NCBI GenBank assembly: GCA_964389805.1
Contig: CAYMFU010000107.1
Coordinates: 1-29,348, forward strand
Source of the DNA: JAGTVG01 sp964389805
Lineage (GTDB): Bacteria; Bacteroidota; Bacteroidia; Cytophagales; Cyclobacteriaceae
Direction: 5' to 3'
DNA length: 29,348 nt
In this document: positions 24,038-29,348 of the stretch, in pieces
Numbering within the stretch: the stretch's first letter is position 1
Layout of the letters: the number at the start of each line of letters is the position of its first letter
Notes under the pieces: model-generated
Database searches by the model: none
Told to the model about the DNA's origin: nothing
What the model saw: only the letters and a program-made list of their open reading frames with translations
Position numbers and translations under genes: made by a program

Positions 24038-26494
24038 TTAAAATATGATCTTTCGATACTTATTGTACAAAAAGGAAATGATTAGAAGCAGTATGCCTAA
24101 GAGAATAAAAACAACGGTCTTAGAGAGGGAATCCATACCCCGAATGTCATAAAGGGCAAGCTTGAGCAGTGTGATACCAAATAGTATAATACCGCTGATA
24201 CGAAGGTATTTTAGCTTATTCCAGATCCCTATTATGATAAGAATTAGAGAAAACACTCCCCATAAAATACTTAATCCCAGTTTGTCAGCTGATGTATAAC
24301 CTGCAAAATCCAGCCAGTGGAATAATTCGCTGCTTAAAATCCAGAGTGTGGCAAGGGCCACAAAAAGTCCCATGTATAATTTCATATCATCCTTCATGAA
24401 TTTCTGGCGGACAAGCCAGTAATTCACTGCAACTGTATAAACAAAAACAACAATTGACAGATACCTGATAAGAATATTTTCAATGCCCGGAATAAACTTA
24501 TCAGGATACTCAGGATCAATATAATTCTCTCTGAGTGAACTGAGCACAAGCAATCCCTGTATTAAAAAGGCAAATAAAGCTATACCATTGGCTATTAAAT
24601 TAAATTGCCCTATTTTTTCATTTTTTAATTTTAAAATATTAACAATAGTGATCAGTGAGAAGAAAATCATAGAATAGATATGGATCCATACGATCTTGAA
24701 ATCCGTTATATCCTTGTCCCCGGCATCCATTAGGTTTGAATCACCCCCGGTCAATGGGAAGGCTATTGACTCTGTGAATAGTTGGTTAAACCCTATGGCC
24801 ATTTCCAGCCTGAAGGTGTAATACAATACAAACACCAGTGCACCGCCAAGATAGATCTCCATTATATTTTTAATGCCGATATCGATATTTTTCATAGCCG
24901 GGAACCTGGGGTTGAAACAAATGTAATTGGTTATGGCGAGGAAAATAATTATGATCAGCCCTTCGAGGAAATTGATGTTGAAAAACAAGTTATAAACTGC
25001 TTCATTATCAATTGCACTGAATTTAGCATAGGCATTTTTCCAATCCTCCATTAGACTGTATAATCCCAATATCAAGATTGGGTAAGCGGTAAATTCATAA
25101 AAATGGGCTTTCAGGAGGCGTCCTGCAGAAAATAAAAGAAGGCTTTCAATAAACCATAACAAGGTTACCCAGTAACCATCATATTGTATGGGAATAGCTA
25201 TCGTAATGAATGCAATCGCCAATCCTCCGATAAGCCGCAGCAGTTTTTCATCTCCCCCTCTCCAGTAGTATATGATCAACCATATCAATATGTGAATTGA
25301 AGCATTAATCAGGGTAAACAAGCCCAGGTTGGCTCTCCAAACATCTATTTCAAAATTTACAAAAGATAATCCATAGAAGATCAAAGCATTCGAGATAATC
25401 AGCATAATATCCTCAAATGAAAATTCGATCTTATTTATAACTTTATTAAGGAGGAAAGAGGCATAGAATAGCAGAAAGAAAATACTACTGAATATTATTG
25501 AATATCTGAAAGGTCGTATGTTGCTAAAGTCCGTATTAGCCCACCACGTGAGATAAATCATCCAGGTTGCTATAAAAGCAATGTAAAACAGAAGCTTCCA
25601 GTATTTTTTAATTGATATAATTAAAATACCCGAATTGATTATGGCCATATAATAGAATAGAAAGATATATCCTTCAGGATCCTCTCCGATCAAAAACGGA
25701 ATGGCATAAGCTCCCGCCAATCCTATTATTGCTATTACCTGGCGATCATACCTAAGGGCCTGATAAACAGTAAATACGGTTACTATGACCATTATGGTGA
25801 AGGCAGTATTTAATCCAAGTATCTCGAGGTATATGATCCCGGCAAAGGTCATAAAATAGATTATTGCCATCGAACCGCTGCATAGGACAGCACTGAAATT
25901 ATGATAGTTCTTTTTGAGCTGGTAAGCAAAGAACAGTAACCCTGCACCCAAGGCATATCCCAGGATCAACCTCGCCAGCGGGCTGATCAGGTCCCTGTCA
26001 ATGGCAAATTTAGTCCCGATACTGATCCCGATGATCAGTATCAATATTCCGATCTTATTAATAAGGTTGGTCCCTATAAAGTCCTCCAAGTTGGATTTGA
26101 CCGATTCCGGAATACTGAATACGGAAGATCCGGTTGATTTTTCGCTGGTTGATTTTTCGGTAGCTGATTTTACTTCCTCTATCCTTTTTTTCTCTGAAGT
26201 ATCAGGGAATGATAGGTCAGATTTTTGTATAGATTCTTCTATTCCGGAGGCAGGCTTCTCAGGTATCCCGGGCTTATGAACCTGTTCTTCTTTTCCAGGG
26301 ATCTGTGTATCGGGTATGCCTGGTTTTTGCTTTTCAATTGGCTCCGCATTTACTTCATCAACTGAATCCTCATCACGATATTTATCCAGGGCAGACTTTA
26401 TTTCATCTATTTCCTTTGAAAGTACATCCTGTTTGCTGATGAGTATGTTCAGCTTTCTTGACAGGTTTTCAATATCACTGGATTTATTATCCAA
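24038..26494 (-). CDS. DUF2339 polytopic membrane protein
   Basis: The 818-residue protein has three parts. The first is an N-terminal coiled coil (about 1-50). The second is a hydrophilic linker (about 50-130) with a repeated KPGIP motif and a Ser/Thr/Lys stretch. The third is about 20 or more membrane segments starting near residue 145 (IGILILIIGISIGTKFAI). This architecture matches the DUF2339 family, whose function is not known. The start is a TTG at 26494, and no in-frame ATG occurs before the membrane region. An in-frame stop codon lies upstream at 26549-26551. It lies 123 bases downstream (in map order) of the lysS start, on the same strand, with no apparent shared function. Confidence 0.85.
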   Translation of the reverse strand: MDNKSSDIENLSRKLNILISKQDVLSKEIDEIKSALDKYRDEDSVDEVNAEPIEKQKPGIPDTQIPGKEEQVHKPGIPEKPASGIEESIQKSDLSFPDTSEKKRIEEVKSATEKSTSEKSTGSSVFSIPESVKSNLEDFIGTNLINKIGILILIIGISIGTKFAIDRDLISPLARLILGYALGAGLLFFAYQLKKNYHNFSAVLCSGSMAIIYFMTFAGIIYLEILGLNTAFTIMVIVTVFTVYQALRYDRQVIAIIGLAGAYAIPFLIGEDPEGYIFLFYYMAIINSGILIISIKKYWKLLFYIAFIATWMIYLTWWANTDFSNIRPFRYSIIFSSIFFLLFYASFLLNKVINKIEFSFEDIMLIISNALIFYGLSFVNFEIDVWRANLGLFTLINASIHILIWLIIYYWRGGDEKLLRLIGGLAIAFITIAIPIQYDGYWVTLLWFIESLLLFSAGRLLKAHFYEFTAYPILILGLYSLMEDWKNAYAKFSAIDNEAVYNLFFNINFLEGLIIIIFLAITNYICFNPRFPAMKNIDIGIKNIMEIYLGGALVFVLYYTFRLEMAIGFNQLFTESIAFPLTGGDSNLMDAGDKDITDFKIVWIHIYSMIFFSLITIVNILKLKNEKIGQFNLIANGIALFAFLIQGLLVLSSLRENYIDPEYPDKFIPGIENILIRYLSIVVFVYTVAVNYWLVRQKFMKDDMKLYMGLFVALATLWILSSELFHWLDFAGYTSADKLGLSILWGVFSLILIIIGIWNKLKYLRISGIILFGITLLKLALYDIRGMDSLSKTVVFILLGILLLIISFLYNKYRKIIF

Positions 26495-26628
26495 AACGAC
26501 TGGAAAGAAAAATGATCTTTCGACAATTAAAAATTGAGTATATACAATTTAGGAATTTAAAGTGTTAAACAAAACTTCAAGATAAATTTTCCCATATCGT
26601 AAAATTGAGCCAGGGTCAATCGCTCAGA

Positions 26629-28272
26629 TTACTTTACTGGCGGCCATTGTATGCTTCCATGGTCCCGTCTTAACCAGGGTATGTAGTCCGTTCCATAAGA
26701 TTTCGACTTTTCTACCATTACTTTATATTCTTCAGTTCGCATAAAACTGGTATCGGCTAGAGAATATACATTATCGAAAGTCGACAAATGATTTGTCAGC
26801 ACATTTTGAAGCCTGGCCAATTCTGCCTGGCAGGCTGGATCATAAGCAAGATTGTTTTGTTCGTAAGGATCTTTTTCTAAGTTATACAATTGATCAGCAT
26901 CAAAATATGCCGGGAAACTTTCCATAGCAATAGAAGAATGTGCCTGCTTTTCCATATTCAGATAATTTGGGGCATAATCTATTTCCCTATTTTTCAATCT
27001 TCTTACAACTCGCTCAGGATATCGAAATGCTATATATTTCCATTTGCCATCATTAACCGACCTGGCCAAACCAGATTCCGCAAAAACATACGAACGGGTA
27101 TGTATATTCTCAGATCTGATCCCGGGTAAAATACTGATTCCGTCTAATAATAAACCTGCCGGAATTGGGATATTGGCCGATTCAAGAATTGTAGGGAAAA
27201 TATCTACATTGCTGACCAGTTTATTATTAGTGATTCCCATGGATTGTCCTTCAGGCAATTTTAATATTAGGGGTACTTTCAATCCTTTTTCATAACAGGT
27301 GGCTTTACCTGGCTCAACATTATGGTCTGCCATAAAAATGATCATGGTATTTTCATCCAGGCCCAATTCACCTAATTTGTCAGTCACTAATTTTATATGA
27401 TGATCAAGACAGGCCATGCCAGCAAATTTATGCCTTAGTCCCGGAGCCTGGTCATTTATAGCCTCCCTCATGGAATCAGCTGGCAATTGATACCTCAATA
27501 TATCATCTATCTTTCCCTCAAGGGTATACCTGAGGTCTTTATTGAAGGCATCTGCATGCCCGGGTCCATGTACTGCTGTACTTGCCACATACAGGAAAAA
27601 AGGTTGATCTTTTTTGCTGGCTTCCTCAAGGAAGGCAATTGCTCCTTTAGTTATCCAGGGAAAGTTGTGGGTTCTAAGGCTTAACACTGGAAAATTATCA
27701 AAATTACCCCAAAGAACACTTGATGTATAATCAAAGCCTGCATCCTTTCTTACCTGTTCACTCACTATATCCTGATGTTCCCTAAGCTTTGTTTCCACTG
27801 CAGGATCATCGAGGTCTGCATCTTTTTCCAGGCTGGGAATACTCACACCCTCAGGTAATTTGCCTATATGCCACTTACCTGCCATACCTGTAAAATAACC
27901 ATTCTCCGAAAGTACACTTGCAATTGTTGGCAAAGAGCCTTCTAAATAGGTATTCCAGGCAATGACATAGGGTTCTTCTTTTGGGTATGCATTCACAAAG
28001 TTATTATGAACACAACGCCCCGGGTACTTTCCAGTCAACAGAGAGAAGCGGCTGGGAGTACACATCGGTGCAGCCACATAGGCATTAGTAAACTTTATGC
28101 CATCAATTCCTAATCCATCAATATTTGGAGTATGAAAAGATTCCCCATAGGCAGAAAGATATTCCGGATCCAGTTCATCTGAATAAAAAATAACGATATT
28201 TGGCTGGGTTTCCTTTTTTGTACAGGAGGTGACCAAGAACAATCCAAAGAGAAGAATTATGGTATATTTCAT
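26629..28272 (-). CDS. Sulfatase, outer-membrane or periplasmic lipoprotein
   Basis: The 547-residue alkaline-phosphatase-fold enzyme hydrolyses a sulfate ester. Met at 28272 gives a lipoprotein signal (MKYTIILLFGLFLVTSC, Cys17); the longer form from 28389 only runs into the preceding gene. PMCTPSRFSLLTGKYPGRC carries CTPSR, where Cys71 would become formylglycine. GKWHIG, a His in TAVHGPG, DHN (MADHNVEPGK) and a Lys in EKGLKVP complete the site. The first metal motif is SDELD rather than the common DDLG, a variation also found in some S1 subfamilies. It follows DUF1080 by 19 bases. The substrate is unknown. No dedicated sulfatase-maturating enzyme gene is in the window. Confidence 0.92.
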   Translation of the reverse strand: MKYTIILLFGLFLVTSCTKKETQPNIVIFYSDELDPEYLSAYGESFHTPNIDGLGIDGIKFTNAYVAAPMCTPSRFSLLTGKYPGRCVHNNFVNAYPKEEPYVIAWNTYLEGSLPTIASVLSENGYFTGMAGKWHIGKLPEGVSIPSLEKDADLDDPAVETKLREHQDIVSEQVRKDAGFDYTSSVLWGNFDNFPVLSLRTHNFPWITKGAIAFLEEASKKDQPFFLYVASTAVHGPGHADAFNKDLRYTLEGKIDDILRYQLPADSMREAINDQAPGLRHKFAGMACLDHHIKLVTDKLGELGLDENTMIIFMADHNVEPGKATCYEKGLKVPLILKLPEGQSMGITNNKLVSNVDIFPTILESANIPIPAGLLLDGISILPGIRSENIHTRSYVFAESGLARSVNDGKWKYIAFRYPERVVRRLKNREIDYAPNYLNMEKQAHSSIAMESFPAYFDADQLYNLEKDPYEQNNLAYDPACQAELARLQNVLTNHLSTFDNVYSLADTSFMRTEEYKVMVEKSKSYGTDYIPWLRRDHGSIQWPPVK

Positions 28273-28291
28273 TATTGGGAGTTTTATATTG

Positions 28292-29011
28292 TTAATTAGA
28301 TAACTCTCTAATGTAAATGTCTTTATACCTGATCTTGAGTTCATCTCCTGAATGGATCTGCAATGCAATATGCCCTCTTTCTCCAACATTTAACTTTTTA
28401 TGCAAAGCATTGTCCATGATGCCTGCACCTTCATAATCCGTGATTTTACTGCCATTCAACCAGGCTTCAATTTTGGTGCCTTTTGCCTTCACACTCATCT
28501 CATTCCACTTATCATCTTTATCAAAATAAAACTTATGATCTGCGATAGACATCGTCGAATCCACCCACTCCCCATCTGGGATATCAGGGAATATCCACCT
28601 TTGGTTGCCACGGGTCTCATCCCACATCATACCGGAACGCCAGAATCCTGGAGGATGTATATCTATTTGAGGCCCATTTAGCCAGTATGTATCTTCATCA
28701 TACCTGCTCCTGACCTGTATGCCACTATTTCCGGGACTGTCCTCGAAAGCCTGAAACTTATATTTGATCTCAAAGTCTCCATACTCCTTTTCAGAGTATA
28801 GCCAAATGTAGTCGTGATCACCACGGCCAATGCTGTTCGCTTCGATATATCCATCATGGATAAACCAGAATTCCTTCCCTTGGTCTCCAGGTTTGGCTTT
28901 TACCACCCAGCCAGACAGGTCCTGGCCGTTGAAGATTGAGATCCATTCCTTTCGGTTATTGCATGATATTATTAAGACTAAGGAGATAAATAAAAAGATA
29001 AATTGTTTCAT
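28292..29011 (-). CDS. DUF1080 (3-keto-disaccharide hydrolase-type) lipoprotein
   Basis: The 239-residue secreted protein has a lipobox ending at Cys17 (LVLIISC). A concanavalin-like DUF1080 domain follows: ISIFNGQDLSGWVVK, then EYGDFEIKYKFQ, SGIQVRSRYD and HIALQIHSG. The family is annotated as 3-keto-glycoside hydrolase or a glucan-binding jellyroll. It is common in polymer-degrading Bacteroidota and Planctomycetes and often sits beside sulfatases and PQQ-type enzymes. It starts 13 bases after the proline dehydrogenase stop and is followed by the sulfatase, so co-transcription is likely. Function is inferred from the family only. Confidence 0.9.
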   Translation of the reverse strand: MKQFIFLFISLVLIISCNNRKEWISIFNGQDLSGWVVKAKPGDQGKEFWFIHDGYIEANSIGRGDHDYIWLYSEKEYGDFEIKYKFQAFEDSPGNSGIQVRSRYDEDTYWLNGPQIDIHPPGFWRSGMMWDETRGNQRWIFPDIPDGEWVDSTMSIADHKFYFDKDDKWNEMSVKAKGTKIEAWLNGSKITDYEGAGIMDNALHKKLNVGERGHIALQIHSGDELKIRYKDIYIRELSN

Positions 29012-29024
29012 TATTTTATTTCAA

Positions 29025-29348
29025 TTAATTCTGTTTGGAAAGAGCTCTTCTTCTTTTAAGCTCTTTTTTGATCAATAAAAATTCACGGCTGCTTTGTCCG
29101 GCTATTGAGGTATTTTCTTCCGCCCTGCGCATCAAATAGGGTACAACGGATTCAATTGGACCGTATGGAACATATTTTACGACATTGTAACCTGCTTTTG
29201 CCAGGTTAAAGGAAAGATGATCACCCATACCATACAATTGTGCAAAATATACCCTGGAATCATCATTTTTCATTTCTGCTATCCTCATCAGTTCAGTTAA
29301 AAGAAGATTGCTTTTTTCGTTATGAGATCCTGAGCATACTGAGACGAG
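29025..29348 (-). CDS. Proline dehydrogenase, C-terminal part (truncated by window edge)
   Basis: The 107 visible residues run from the window edge to the stop at 29025. The reading frame is open through the edge. GSHNEKSNLLLTELM and YGPIESVVPYLMRRAEENTS, then REFLLIKKELKRR, are the C-terminal signature of stand-alone bacterial proline dehydrogenase, an FAD enzyme that oxidises proline to pyrroline-5-carboxylate. The start of the gene lies outside the window. The first ATG in the visible frame at 29288 is internal. Confidence 0.88.
   Translation of the reverse strand, partial: LVSVCSGSHNEKSNLLLTELMRIAEMKNDDSRVYFAQLYGMGDHLSFNLAKAGYNVVKYVPYGPIESVVPYLMRRAEENTSIAGQSSREFLLIKKELKRRRALSKQN

Noticed and set aside
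28273..28389. N-terminal extension of the sulfatase
   Set aside because: It overlaps the DUF1080 gene end and hides a clear lipoprotein signal that begins at 28272.

Overview
The window looks like a chromosomal stretch of a Bacteroidota bacterium. It is moderately AT-rich and has several perfect matches to the Bacteroidota -7 promoter element TAnnTTTG close upstream of genes. The protein set fits this phylum: a DUF1232/small-membrane-protein pair, DivIVA coupled to FolB, a stand-alone MCE protein next to a cell-wall amidase and opposite LptD, a LysRS with a C-terminal extension, a DUF2339 membrane protein, lipoprotein sulfatase and DUF1080 proteins, and a proline dehydrogenase C-terminus. The species cannot be fixed from the sequence. 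Marine-type catabolic genes (sulfatase, PQQ dehydrogenase, GH28) suggest an environmental polymer degrader. No tRNA, rRNA, CRISPR array, transposase or phage gene was seen.

Layout. 1-4 kb (minus): a PQQ/cytochrome c dehydrogenase lipoprotein and an alanine/glycine:cation symporter behind one strong promoter. 4.1-6.9 kb (plus): gcvT, a ComB-like phosphatase and a PfkB sugar kinase, probably one operon. 7-10.3 kb: MazG-like and dtd (minus), a predicted GT-C-type membrane protein (plus), then a Rossmann oxidoreductase and a thioredoxin-fold protein (minus). 10.33-10.64 kb: the only gene-free stretch over 300 bp, holding a 29-bp tandem repeat. 10.6-14.6 kb (minus): a GH28-like beta-helix enzyme, a probable terminator, DUF1232, a small membrane-anchored protein, folB and a DivIVA-domain protein. 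14.8-16.4 kb: a divergent WD40 propeller and a phosphopantetheinyl transferase. 16.5-22.1 kb: SirB1-like, MCE and amidase (minus) opposite lptD (plus). 22.2-26.5 kb (minus): lysS and DUF2339. 26.6-29.3 kb (minus): sulfatase, DUF1080 and the 3' end of proline dehydrogenase.

The most coherent functional block is envelope biogenesis: a periplasmic amidase and an MCE lipid-transport protein in one transcription unit, divergent from LptD. The two sides share a very short intergenic region and appear to use non-ATG starts. The rest is a mix of housekeeping and catabolic genes. I found no convincing new multi-gene system. The features most worth a second look are the tandem repeat, the non-ATG divergent starts, the two-cysteine LptD, the enlarged symporter, and the ComB/PfkB/GcvT grouping.
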